This document shows positions 30,690 to 43,546 of a stretch of 64,000 bases of DNA, in pieces. Every line of letters starts with the position of its first letter. Position 1 is the first letter of the stretch. Source of the stretch: Ceratorhiza oryzae-sativae (lineage: Eukaryota > Basidiomycota > Agaricomycetes > Cantharellales > Ceratobasidiaceae); NCBI GenBank assembly GCA_030998015.1, contig JARWMV010000006.1, forward strand, positions 372,001 through 436,000, given 5' to 3'. The notes beneath the pieces are model-generated. The model ran no database searches and was not told the origin of the DNA. It saw nothing but the letters and a program-made list of their open reading frames with translations. Both the position numbers and the translations under genes were made by a program.

Positions 30690-33600
30690 CTATCCCGAAA
30701 CGTAACACCTGCCCCATTCCTTCCCGATGTATGCCCCCGCAAGGTCCAACTCCCAGTCCCCATGTGACTGGATCACCGCGCCTCGCTGTGGCCGTTTTAG
30801 TCCGGCACGTAGATCATCTGGTACCCAGAACAAACGAGCGCCGTCTTGGCGGACTAGCCACCCATCTTCATTTAGCCCCTCCCAGCTCGATTCGTTGGTG
30901 GTAGGAGACGTAAGCATCTGAACATCCCACACACGCAACGATCCGTCCTCGGAACTGGATGCGATGTATCGTCCATCGCTGGAGAATGTGACGAGCCGTA
31001 TGGCTTTCGAATGTGCAAACAACACACAGGCGACCTGGTTTCCCATATGCGCATCCCAAATCCGCACGGATCGGTCCTGGGAGCCAGAGACGACGTAGTG
31101 GCAGTCGGGTGAGAAACAAATAGAATGGACGTCGTTCGAATGCCCCCTGCATGGTCCGGTCAAGATTCGTCCAGTAGCCGCATCACAAACGACAACTGCA
31201 TGATCCTCAGATTCGAATGCAAGTCGACTGTGATCGGGATTATAGGCGATAGCCCGTGTGCCGCCTTGGAAGGGACCGCCGCCTGAGGCCCTCGACTCGA
31301 CATTCCATATTGTTACGGATCGATTGAGAGACATACAGGCGGCGCAATTTCCGTCTGGTGAAACCAACACTGGCTCAGCAGCATTTATATCTTGGGATGC
31401 CGGAGATATCATATCCTGAGACTCCACGTTCCAGACGTGCATAAGCATGTCATCAGGGCAGGACGCAACTTGGCTGCCACCCTCTGAGAATAAAGGCCCC
31501 CAGACATGACCTTCATACATAGAATACCGTTGGCCGATCAAGGATCCGCTGTGCGCGTCCCATATTCGTATTGTACAGTCTGCAGAAGCCGAGGCAACGC
31601 AACTGCCACAAGGCGAATATGCAACTGACCCGACTCGCTCAGTGTGTCCAATGAGTGGACCCAACACCATTTTCCCAGTCGCCGCATCCCAGATAGAGAC
31701 AGTCCCATCGTCAGAGCCAGACGCGATGAGCCGACTGTCAGAAGAGAACGCGACAGAGGTTATGGGACGGATCTGAAGTTCTGGCATACCCACGTCTGCA
31801 GTCCTTGCTTGTACATCCCATATGCATACCTCCCCCTTGGGCGAAGCAAACGCAATCTCAGTCGCATGGAGGATGAACGCGGGAGGGGCAGAGGCACTAT
31901 ATCCAGGGAATGGGCCAGCCACCATGTGTCCTGCATGTGCATCCCACACGCGCACAGTCCCATCTTTTGACCCAGAAAGTATACGGCTGCCATCCGGCGA
32001 GTATGATACGCTGTAAATAGGGCCAGCATGTCCCTCAAACGGGGTGGCAAGCAATAATCCTGTGCTGGCATCCCATATGCCGATGGTCTTGTCATCAGAT
32101 CCAGATGCGATATGGCGACCGTCGGGCGAGTATCCCACAGACATGACGGAGCCTGTGTGACCTCTCAGTGGCCCAAGCACAAGATCCCCTGTACACACAT
32201 CCCAGATACACATAGTACAATCGCTGGACCCAGACACCAAATGACCACAGTCGGGTGAGTAGGCAACGGATAGGACCGAATGAGTATGCCCTGTGATGCA
32301 AGTGACTTGACTTCCAGCCGACACATTCCAGATGCGAATAGTACGGTCATGAGATCCCGATGCAATATGCTGGCCATCTGGAGCGTAGGATATGGATGTA
32401 ACCCCACCTGTGTGCCCACTCATTCGATTGCTAATGGGTTGGGCGGTGTGTGCATCCCAGATACAAATGGTTGCATCCAATGAACCAGATGCAAACGAAG
32501 CGCCGTCGAGTGCAAATGCAAGTGTGGCCACCTGATTGCCATGTGTGTTGAAAGGACCGGAGATACGGCGACCAGTGTGTGCCTCCCACATGCAAATTCT
32601 ACCAGAAAAGGTGCCAGTGACCAGCACTCGGCCACTTGGCAAGACTGCCATCGAAGTTATATCACCATTGGCCTTCCAAGTTACAAGCGCTACCGGCCTT
32701 CTAAGATCCATGACTGGACCCCTTGCCTCGACGAGACCTCGCATTCGAGGTCCATACCATTTCCATATCGTCGATTCCTTGTCGCATAGCGCCATTGCTG
32801 ACACATAAATGTGAGGTGTGCTCATACGTGCAAGGCTTCCCGACACCACTGTCAAGAGTCTGGTGGCGTCTTGGTAGAGTGCCACAAGCTCCTTGTCAAT
32901 AGCAGCGCCCTAGTTTTTCGACTGTCAGCTGCAATCGAATGCACAGAAATATTGGACGTACCTGGATCCAAGTATGCGCCTCGAACAACGCTTGTATGCT
33001 TGCCTGATTGGCGTTCAGCAGGTTTGTGATTTCTATCCAGAACAGCAAGCGATTGCGCAGGAACCTGCTCAAAGCCGCACAGAGGGTGCTATTGGTGCCT
33101 CCCATGCGGCCACTGCGTCTGATATGGTAATTCCAGTATCGACATGCATATTCAAGTTGTAGCGGAACCGCCTCTTGGATCCGAGTAGATAGTCCAGGCA
33201 CATCTGCGTCAAGTGTGTGCGACGACTCGAGCCCACAGATGTTGAACTTCAGTAGGCGACCCATAGTCTCAAAACATCCTATAGCCAACGCACAGTTACA
33301 ATCTTCCGGATTGTAGTAAAATTTCCCAGAGCGGGATGTAGTGAGCATGTAGTCCGGAAATGAAGCATGCAGAGCCGAGACCAGCCCGCTCGCGTCGTCG
33401 ACGTTCAGCACTGCCCTAAGGGGTTCGATGGCACTTTTCACTTGATCAGTGTCTCTGAATCGTAGCATATCTGCCAATGCTACTAGACTCAATGGCTCTC
33501 TCGCATATGTGACGGTTTGTAGGACACGTTCAATGCAGGCTTTCTCCTTGGACCCCTCGTCCCACCCATCGAGTGCCGCACACAGAACGGCTGTATACAA

Positions 33601-35253
33601 GCTATCGAGATGTTTGTATGGGTTGCTGCTCGAACTGCATTCCATAGCTAAAATATCCTGCAGGCGGCCTTTGCGATCGTACCAGGTATCATGAGGTGCA
33701 ACATATTGCACAATCGTAGACGCGTATATGAATAGATTGCCAGCCCGTTTCGCAAGAGCCTTGAGCTGCGCAGTGGTGACACCAATTGGCCCCAGATTTG
33801 ACTTGAGGTAGGTCTCGATATCAGCCTGAACGAGCGACTGCTCGACGTCGTGCAAGTGATAGAGTGACCCGCTGCGAGATCCGGCAGAAGACATCCTGTT
33901 CAATAAGTCGCTATCGGGTCGGCACGTCACAAAGAACTTGATTGGTAGTTTGTTAGCAAACTGCAGGAGCGTATCTAGCACTCTCATGGCATCTTGGCGC
34001 TCATTGCATTCGTCTAGAGCATCGATTACAACCACCAGTAGTCCAGCAGGCAGTGGATCCTTGACTGTTGACAGAGGCCCATCGACCAGTTTCTCGAACT
34101 GTGCTGTCAGCCCCAGAGTGGTCGCGTCTGGATTCAGTTTTAGTGCCTGGAATAGTGCTTCCCTGTACGGGAAACATAGTCGAGATAGCTGGTATGCTAT
34201 GGTCGGGATGATACAGCTAACGTCTCTGCACGCAGGTAAAGATCTAGAGCAAAAGAAGCTGGCTCCAAGCTGGCGTGATGACTCGAGTTGCTTGCAAAAG
34301 CTATAGGCGATCGTTGTCTTGCCTGTACCGGCCATGCCATTCATCCAGTATATTTTTGCCCCCTCGGGGTCGCTCGCCCATCTTTGCAGCTGTTGGAGAA
34401 GAACTTCGCGGTCCTTGAGGTGCATTCATTGCGCAGTTTCTCCATACTGTTCGAGTTGTATCGAGCTGCCCCGACAGCCTGAAGTACGTCCACGTTCAAT
34501 TGCTCCTTTGCCAGACTCTGGAGTTCCATTGTACCCTTCCAAATGCTGAGTATGGCGTTGCTCTGTTCCGTGCTCAGCCGGAATCCACAGGGTTTCCTAT
34601 TATCTTTACTCACCTGGAGCTGCCGCAGTAGCATTTCAACCCGCCGATAGCCACGCACGATATCCTCCGCGTCGGCTTCGGCATTCAAATATGTTATCAC
34701 CAGGGATTGTGTCTGCTTATTTTCAATTTGCCGTGCTTGAAGTTCTAGCTCCCTGGCTCGGCGCTCAGTCTTGTCACGCCGTACATCAGAACCTACTTAC
34801 TTGATCGTAGCTATTAGGCCATCGCTCATGAGATCGCCCGTTAGCTCGCTCGCATGGTTCTTGAGGAAGTCGATAGTTTTGAGTATATCCGACGCAATCT
34901 GCTCGTAATCCCCTCGGTTGCTCACGGCCAACTGTCCTTGATCAATCAGTGGGTCATTCAATTTTTTTGCTGACCAAACTTGCCGGTACTCTGCCAATAC
35001 AGCGCATAAGTATGTCGCCGACCAGATGAATAAGAGGTACGGGTTTGGCACTGTCTGCAAGCGCAGCCTTTGATGGCTTGGCTCCAGCTGAATCCTTGGG
35101 CTTTGAGCAGTTCGATGACGCCGCCGAGGATGAGCCTGGTGCGACCGGTGCTGCAGGGTTAGGCAACCGCGATGTGAGGATATGTTTGATCGTTCGACCG
35201 GGGCGTCTGAGGTGTTTCATGAGCCTGGCCGTCCGGGATGTCGTGGTATCCAT
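30690..35253 (-). CDS. NACHT-WD40 (STAND/NLR-like) protein 1, probably frameshifted
   Basis: A signalling ATPase of the fungal NLR-like class: an N-terminal helical region, a NACHT NTPase, then a WD40 propeller region that senses ligands. Exons: 35253-34984, 34931-34801, 34752-32962, 32909-30690. The first intron (34983-34932) has a GC donor; its homologue in gene 2 has GT. Walker A is GMAGTGKTT, Walker B is LLVVVIDALDEC, and the sensor region includes FFVTCRPDSDLL. The WD40 exon is 731 codons with about 14 blades (SGHTGGVTSISYAPDGQH type). Compared with gene 2, one base is missing near 34420, so the N-terminal part and NACHT are in different frames. Either translation starts at Met 34425, or the gene is damaged. 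The ligand is unknown; roles in nonself recognition are known for this class in other fungi. Confidence 0.85.
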
Positions 35254-37732
35254 CGTTCTGGTCTTGTGCGTTACGAATGATGCAATGAGCTGGCGGCTAG
35301 GGTGTGTACAACCACAGGCACTTCTTGCGGGTGCTCATATCTGGACTGTCGTCCTAGAGAGGGAGACTAGCGCTCATTTCACGCACACAGGTATAATAAC
35401 ACAGCCCTCTGTCAGCCACGAGGTACAGCCTTACCCCAGACATGTGCTCATGAAGCAAGGACTCTAGGGCCTAATTGAGCAATGCGTACACGCTGACTTT
35501 CTTGTTTGACTTTTTGTTTAGTTAGCTATGAACCAACGTATTGGAATCATATCTATATTTGATGTGCAGGACGTGAACATATGCCAATGGAGTTCGATCC
35601 TAATCTATAAGTTGAAATACCTTCGCATCCCTCTCTGTCACTTCTTTTGTGACCTTACAGCCTCCCTAGTGGGTCGTAGCAACAGCGACATCAGTGTAGC
35701 AAACCCCCGATTGATTCTGAACAATTGTACATGGAAAGATACGCGCCTACAAATTTCACCCCTTGAGCAAAGTGGCCGTACACTGCGCACCTTGGGATGC
35801 CGCCCACTCTTTTGTTCGTGAACAAGGGATAGGTGAACGTCCCGGACCAAAACGTGACCCCTGCCCCATCTCTGCTGTCATTCCCATGCTCATCGCCATG
35901 CCTAGCCTGGGCGGGGTTGATGGCGCACAGTCTCTCACCTCTATACCCATGCATCCTGTGGTTTCCCTATGTGTGCCCGGTCCGATGGTGTTGATTCAAC
36001 GGCTGATCTTACCTAGCCTGGGGGGAAAATTGCAGCGTATTATGTGGCTGTTCGAATAGACCGGGGGGCACCAGTCGATTAACTGACCCATGGTCGACCG
36101 CGGATCTTTCGGGCACATCAGTCTGATGGTCGACACTCGCGGGTTGGACAAATCAGGCAACGATCCGAGTAGCGTGAATGGGGCCAAGTTGCGAAATGCC
36201 AGCCGAGAGTCGAGCGTGGCACATGTTGCGCCATTGCGGCGAGTTCCGAGCCAAGTGGACATACCTCAACAGGCGGCTATCACAAAACTGCCAAACACAC
36301 ATCGACCAGCGAGATGAAAGAACCGCACCTTGCTGTTGTGGAGTACTTGATACCGCCATGGTTGTCAAAGAACACTCGCACGCACTGGGCCATGCATCAC
36401 CAGACCCCCTTTTGAACTTGTTCATGCTACAAGGGATCTGGGATGGATGTTCCGGATGCCAGACCTGGTGGTGGCCTTGGCTCATTTGTGTGCGCGAGCC
36501 GTTGCGTGGCTCAATTCCAACTGCGCATGGATATATACCAGCCGTCCATGGATATTTTTCAGACTCGGAGCGTTTCTTCGGGGACTGAGCACGGACAACC
36601 AAAAGCGAATACCGATCGATCAGCTCCACATCCAACACACACATCGACATACTCTACCGCAACATGCGATCTCTCAGACCAATGTCCTACGGCCTCGGTT
36701 CGGTCCCGCAACACATGGTGTGCTGCATTCCAAGCACGCTAGTCAGAAACATAGCAGACGACGTTCGAGTGCGATCGAACAACCCGAGCCGAGTTTCGGC
36801 AGATCAATCATGGCTCCGTTCTGTCGATCCAACCTGGCATGACTCTTGTGTGGCAAGGTGAGCGATGACGCTCAATGACGTAGCTGGATGATCCTCGTTG
36901 GTTGGCAAGCATCCGAACGATACACACGTGGTCGGGACACAAAAATTCCAACCTCGACGGATCCACGTGCCAGAAAATGAGGCAGCCGATTGCATTCTGC
37001 GCAACTCCTTGGCCGGGATACAGCGAGGGAGGGGCATCCAAGACCACCAATTAATAGTGAGAACACAGGAGCCGAACGCAATAGTCAACACCGGGGTCCA
37101 GGCGAGGCCGATCAGAGGCGCCGTCTTGCAGGGGATCTCAATCGGGCGCGAACACGGACCTCTGACACCCCACACCACGTCTTTGTCCAGTCTGCCCCAC
37201 AGCACACATTCCCCCACCACAACACGGCGACTCGTCAGGAGAGGGGACATCTGTGCCGAGAGTGTGCCCGGCCGAGCGTGGCAGGTCGAGCCATTACGTG
37301 GGAAACTATCACGTGATTCCACAGCTGGTCTTCCGGCCGATTTCCAGGGTGCGGCAAAAGACTCCACTCTGCGGCCGATGCCACATGTGAATAGAGTTCT
37401 AGAAGCGGCCGGGCATTTGCATTATATTATACCGTTCTATAGCTGTTATCTCGACGCGTCCTCTGCATAATATTATCGTCGCATGTAGTTTGCCTGAGCA
37501 TGTAGAGCGCCTGCGGGCGAAAGATGGATTCGCCTGTCGCGGCATGTGGCGCGCGAAGCAGTTCGCGTTTTATCTCACAGATCCGCATCCAGAACATCAA
37601 TAGTTGGGGAGTATATGATGCATTGCATACATTGATCGATCCCACATCATCACCTTGAAACATTTCTTTTCATGTACTAAACAGCCAAGCAGTCAAAGAA
37701 AAAATCATTATACCAGCTCTGGCGATGCCATA
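35254..37732. other. 2.5-kb spacer between the NACHT-WD40 genes
   Basis: Overlapping frames are present on both strands (e.g. minus 37367-36804 and 36650-36153, plus 36178-36588), but none has a domain and no exon chain is convincing. The minus frames could be a decayed gene, perhaps a membrane protein, but the support is too weak to call. No repeat is recognised. Confidence 0.4.
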
Positions 37733-40700
37733 TCATCGATATTCGGAAACATAACACTTCGCCCACTCCTTCCCCATATATGCGTCCGTAAAGTCCAACT
37801 CCCATTCCCCATGTGGACGGATCACTGACACGTTCCGCGGATATTTAAGCCCAGCCCGTAGGTCATCCGGCACCCAAAACAGACGAGTGTCATCGCGGCG
37901 GACTACCCACCCGTCCTCATCCAATCCCTCCCAGCTCGGTCGGTCCATGGTTGTGGACACAAGCGCGTGAGCGTCCCACACACGAATCGATCCGTCCTCG
38001 GAACTGGAAGCAATGTATTGTCCATCGCTGGAGAACGCGACCGACCATATTTGTTCCAAATGTGCAAACGACAGACAGGCGACCTGGTTTCCCGTATGCG
38101 CATCCCACATCCGCACAGATCGGTCGTGGGAGCCAGAAACGACATAGTGGCTGTTGGGTGAGAAACAAATAGAATTGACGAAGCCCGAATGCCCCTTGCA
38201 TGGTCCAGTCAAGATGCGCCCAGTAGCCATGTCACAAACTACAAGTGCATTATCCTTAAAGTCGAATGCAAGTCGGCTGCCATCGGGAGAAAATGTGATA
38301 GCCCAGCGGCCACCTTGAAAGGGACCGCCCGCCAGAGTTCCCGACTCAACATTCCATATTCTTATAGTTTGATCGTCAGAGATGGAGGCGAGGGACCTCC
38401 CGTCTGGTGAAAACGACACCGAGCGAACCCAACCTGTGTGCCCTTGGAATGGCTGAGCTACCAGATCCCGAGACTCCACGTTCCAGACATGTATAGTCTC
38501 GTCCCAACTGCAAGACGCAACTCGGCTACCATCCGGCGAGAATACAACTCCCACGGCAGCATTTTCATGCCCGGTATATGGTTTACCAATCAGAGATCCG
38601 CTGAGTGCATCCCATATCCGTACCGTACCGTCTTCAGAAGCAGAGGCAACGCGACTACCACAAGGCGAATATGCAACTGACTGAACCCCCTGGGTGTGTC
38701 CAATCAATGGACCCAGTACACTCGTCCCAGTCACCACATCCCAGATAGAGACAGTCCCATCGCCAGAGCCAGACACGATGAGCTGGCTGTCTGGAGAGAA
38801 CGCCAGAGAACAGACTGGACTGATCTCCGCGTCTGGCATACCCACATCTGCAACCCTTGCCTGCACATCCCATATGTATACCCTATCATCGAACGAAACG
38901 AACAGGACCTGGGTCGCATCTAGAACGAAAGCAGGGGGCGAAGGGTCGGGGAAGAGAGCTGGGCGTGCACGGAATGGGCCAGACACAGTCTGCCCTGTAT
39001 GCACATCCCACACGCGCACAGTCCCATCGTTTGACCCGGAAAGTATACGGCTGCCATCCGGCGAGTATGATACACTGTAAATGGAGCCAACGTGTCCCTC
39101 AAACTGGGTGGCAAGCAATAATCCTGTGCTGGCATCCCATATGCCGATGGTCTTGTCATTAGATCCGGATGCGATATGGCAACCGTCGGGCGAGTATGCC
39201 ACAGACCTGACAGAGCCTGTGTGACCGCTTAGTGGCCTAAGCACACGATTCCCTGTACACACATCCCAGATGCAGATGGTATGGTCTTCGGACCCAGACA
39301 CCAAATGACCACCATCGGGTGAGTAGGCAACGGATAGGACCGAATGAGTATGCCCTGTGATGCAAGTGACTTGACTTCCAGCCGACACATTCCAGATGCG
39401 AATAGTACGGTCATGAGATCCCGATGCAATATGCTGGCCATCTGGAGCGTAGGATATGGATGTAACCCAGTTTGTGTGCCCGCTCATTCGATTGCTAGCG
39501 GGTTGGGCAGTGTGTGCATCCCAGATACAAATGGTTGCATCCCATGAGCCAGACGCAAACGAAGCGCCGTCAGGTGCGAATGCAAGAGTTGTCACGCGCT
39601 TGGCATGTTCGTTGAAAGGGCCGGAGATACGGCGACCAGTATGGGCCTCCCACATGCAAATTCTACCAGAAAAGGTGCCAGTGACAAGCACTCGGCCGCT
39701 TGGTGAGACTGCCATGGAACTTGTTTCATGATCGGCCTTCCAAGTTACGAGTGCTTTTGGCCTTCTCGCATCTATGCCCGGACCTCGCGCTTTGACAAGA
39801 CCTCGCATTCGAGGCTCATACCATTTCCATAGGTTCGATTCCTTGTCCCACAGGGCCATCACCGATACGTAGATGTGAGGTGTGCTCATACGTGCGAGTG
39901 ATCCCGACACGACTGTCAACAGCCTGGTTGCATCTTGGTACAGCGCCACAAGATCTGTATCGATGGCAGCATCCTATTTGTGTATTGTTAGCCTTGTGCA
40001 GATGGATTAGAGTCTTGTGCATACCTGGATCCAGGTCCGCGCATCGAACAAAGCTCGTATACTTTCCTGATTGGTCTTCAGCAAGTTTGTCACCTCGATC
40101 CAGAGCAGTACTTGGCTGCGCAGAAACCTGCCCAATGCCATACAGAGAGTTTCATCCTCTTCTCCCATGTGACCACTGCGCCTCATGTGGTCGCTCCAGT
40201 ATTGGCATGTATATTTCAGTTGTAGGGGAACCGCCGCTTGGATTCGAGTAGATATTTCAGGCACATCTGCGTCAAGTGTGTAGGACGACTCGAATCCACA
40301 GATGTTGAACTTCAGTAGGCGTTCCATAGCTCCAAAGCATCCTACAGCCAATGCGCGATTACAATCTTCTGGATTGTAGTAGAATTTGCCAGAACGGGAT
40401 GCAGTGAGCATGTAGTCCGGAAATGAAGCATGCAGAGCTGAGACCAGTCCGCTCGCGTCGTCGACGTTAAGCACTGCCCTAAGGGGTTCGATTGCACTTT
40501 TCACTTGCGCATCGTCTCTGAATCGTAGTATATCCGCCAATGCTATCAGACTCAATGGCTCGCTCGTGTATATGACTGCTTGCAGGACCTGTTGAATCCG
40601 GGTCTTCTCCTTCGACCCCTCGTCCCACCTATCCAGTGCTGCAGAGAGAATTGCCGTATACAATCCATCGAGCTGTTTGTATGCGTTGGTGCCGGAACTG

Positions 40701-42400
40701 CTGTCCATGGCTACAATTTCATCCAGGCGTTCCTTGCGATCGCACCACGAGTCATCTGGCGCAACGTATTGCACGATCGTAGACGCGTAGATGAACAGAT
40801 TGCCTGCGCGTTGTGCAAGAACCTTGAGCTGCGTAGTGGTGACGCCAATCGGCCCCAGCTTTGACTCGAGGTAGGTCTCAATGTCAGCCTGAACGAGCGA
40901 CTGCTCGACATCATGCAAGTGATAGAGTGATCCGCCGCGAGATCCGGCAGAAGACATCCTGTTCAACAAGTCGCTATCCGGTCGACACGTTACAAAGAAC
41001 TTGATCGGCAGCTCCTGGGCGAACCGCATGAGTGTATTTAGCACTCGCATGGCGTCTCGGCGATCCTCACACTCGTCCAGCGCATCGATGACCACCACCA
41101 GCAGTCCGGCAGGTAGCAAGTCCTTGACCTTCATCAGGGGTCCGTACAAAAGCCTCTGGAACTGCGCACTCAGCTCCAGAGCAGCGTTGCCCTGATCGAG
41201 CTCCAGCGCCACGATTAGTTCTCTCCTGTACGGCAAACATATTCGAGATAGCTGGTAGGCTACGGTAGGGACTATGCGAGCAACGTTTCTGCAATCGGGT
41301 CGGGACCTAGAGCAGAAGAAGCTAGCGGCAAGCTGGTGCGATGACTCGAGCCGTTTGCACAGGCTATAGGCAATGGTTGTCTTTCCCGTCCCAGCCATGC
41401 CGTTCATCCAATATACCTTTGCCGCCTCCGGGTTCCTCGCCCATTTTTGGAGCTCTTGGAGAATGTCCTCGCGCGTTTTCATAGTGCATTCAGTACGGAG
41501 ATTTGTCATATCGCTAGAGTTATATAGAGCCGCCGTGACGGACCGTAATGCTTCTGCCTGAAATTATACACTCAGACGCCGTTCACGTGCATTCAGAATC
41601 AATAGGTGTACCCACCATTCGTTTTTTGGTTTCCACGTTCAGTTGCTCCTTCGCCAAGGCCGAGTTTTCCTTTGTGACCGTCCATATGTTGAGCACTATA
41701 TCGGTCTGTTCCATCTTCAGCGGAAGCACTTCGAACGTCTTAAAGTCTACACTGACCTGAAGCTGTCGCAGTAGCACTTCAACCTCCCGATAGCAGTGTA
41801 TGATATCTTCCGCGTCATCCTCGGCATTCATATATGTCGTCGCCATATTTTTGCTTCGCTTGTTCTCAATGTGACATGCTTGACGTTCGAGGTCCCTACA
41901 TCCAAAATGAGTCACCTTCAATTCAGCACCGAACTACTTACTTGATCGTGGCTGAAAGCCCATCGCTCAACTGATCGCCTGCTAGCTTGCTTGCATGGCT
42001 CTCGAGAACGCCAATGGTTTTGATTATATCTGAATAAATCTGCCTGTAATCTTCTTTGTTGCTCACGCCCAACTATCGATTTTCAATCAGCTAGCCGTTC
42101 AGATTATTTTCTGACCAAACTTACCGGTACGTTGCTAGCACAGCGCATGACTATGTCGATAACGGACTGAATACTGGGTACAAATCCGACATTGCCCACA
42201 AGGGTAGCCTGCGATGCTTTGGCTGAATTTGATGCCATCCACTTGAACCTCGGGCCTTTGGATGACTCCGCCTGGCTCGAGCCTGCTGCGTCAGGAGGTG
42301 GAGGGTTGGGTGAGCGTGACCTCAGGATATCTTTGATCATCCGACTGCGGCGCCTCAGGTTTTCGCTAAAACTATCGGCCTTAGTTTTCTTCATGTTCAT
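37733..42400 (-). CDS. NACHT-WD40 (STAND/NLR-like) protein 2
   Basis: Same class and order as gene 1, and apparently intact. Exons: 42400-42125, 42072-41942, 41895-41616, 41557-40025, 39973-37733, all with GT-AG introns of 46-58 bp. The start is taken at MNMKKTKADSF (42400), which aligns with the start of gene 1; an upstream Met at 42574 is possible. The N-terminal part is basic, then helical (ENKRSKNM...EDDAEDIIHCYREVEVLLRQLQ). NACHT has GMAGTGKTT and LLVVVIDALDEC. The WD40 exon is 738 codons with about 14 repeats (SGHTNWVTSISYAPDGQH; DRTIRIWN). It has an extra intron (41615-41558) that gene 1 lacks. The two genes are head-to-tail duplicates, with some WD40 segments identical between them. 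Confidence 0.92.
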
Positions 42401-42794
42401 TGTTTTGGTCGTGTGTGCAAGGTGCTGTGACGATTCGTTGGTTAGGGTTAGTCTAACGCCAGCGCCTTGTGTTGGCGCTCGTATCTCAATTCTTATCCGC
42501 GGAGTGTGATTAGCGCTAAGTTCACGCATACATGCCCGCTGCAACGACAAGGCTATGGTGAACTCTCTTTTCATTGTTGAAGATCACGGCTCGGATTTCG
42601 TGATGATCCTTTATCTCAGTTTTCATGCCGCGCGCATGTGCACCCCTATCATTCATCTCACCCCATATGGATATAAGCGCACCTGTAGAACGTAGAATAT
42701 TATCCAAAATTTATAGTTTATCACTTCCACCGCACGCACATGCTAAGTCATCAGTATTGAAGTATTTGGCCTTTACTGCGGCTGTCAAAAGTTC
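42401..42794. other. Upstream flank of NACHT-WD40 gene 2
   Basis: The minus frame stays open to 42574, but residues beyond 42400 do not match gene 1. No other gene or repeat is seen before the foldback element. Confidence 0.4.
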
Positions 42795-43456
42795 ATGCCG
42801 GCCACGTTACTCGTTTTCAAAATAATCAATTTCAGCGCTCGAATGATTTAGGTACTACACTGGATGGAGGGCTTATTTTGTATTTGTATATTCACGATTA
42901 TAATCAAGAGGCTTGGGTGAACATCTTGATATAGACCACATTCGAGCAGCTTGAGAACTTGTCAGAAGTGCACCAGAGTCATGAATCCGCTGTTACTCTG
43001 TCAGCAAACTGCGCATCGATATTCTAAGCCTATATGTGTGCAAAGAGGGTTGAAACCTACCTCTATGCCAATTTTCAGGCTCATATAACCTCAATTCATT
43101 GAGCTACACCTTTGGCGGCACTCTCGGGATAGCATCCCCAGGCAGAACTCCGCGGGACATTGTCATAAAAGCCTGAAACTCGGCAGAAAGCTATAATGCC
43201 AACTTCTCTACACTTCAGTATCCTTAGAGTCTGGATGTGGGCTTAGCTCGCGGATCAACAGCTCATTCATGACTCTGGTGCACTTCTGACAAGTTCTCAA
43301 GCTGCTCGAACGTGGTCTATATCAAAATGTTCACCCAAGCCTCTTGATTAAAATGGTGAATATAAAAATAAGAAATTAGTCCCCCGTGCAGCGTAGTGCC
43401 TAAATCATTCGAGCGCTGAAATTAATTATTTTGGAAACAGGTAACGTGACCAGCAC
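42795..43456. mobile_element. Foldback element with ~190-bp inverted arms
   Basis: The left arm (about 42795-42990) and right arm (about 43268-43456) are inverse complements. Both contain TTTCAGCGCTCGAATGATTTAGG, AATCAAGAGGCTTGGGTGAACAT and CTTGTCAGAAGTGCACCAGAGTCATGAAT-type blocks. The outermost matched bases read TGCCGGCCACGTTAC against TGCTGGTCACGTTAC. The 280-bp centre is non-coding. It looks like a MITE or foldback DNA element; no target duplication was found. A SINE copy has landed at its right edge. Confidence 0.8.
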
Positions 43457-43532
43457 TTTTTTTTTTTTTTTTGTTGCATACATATTTAGAGACCTACACG
43501 AACACAGGGTCGAACCGGTCATAAGAAACACA
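43457..43532 (-). mobile_element. SINE-like retroposon, copy 2 (5'-truncated, 76 bp)
   Basis: The minus strand ends in 16 A (43472-43457). The unit is flanked by a perfect 14-bp direct repeat AACGTGACCAGCAC (43443-43456 and 43533-43546). It shares GGTTCGACC, GTGTAGGT and TAAATATGTATG with copy 1 but lacks the first ~100 bases, the usual result of incomplete reverse transcription. It interrupts the edge of the foldback element. Confidence 0.82.
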
Positions 43533-43546
43533 AACGTGACCAGCAC

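Noticed and set aside
30868..32808. Many ORFs of 60-110 codons on both strands in the WD40 exons
   Set aside because: The WD40 frame is continuous and has clear repeats. The others are periodic shadows of it.
36804..37367. 187-codon minus-strand ORF between the NLR genes
   Set aside because: No domain, no splice partner, and equally long frames exist on the other strand. Not supported as a gene.
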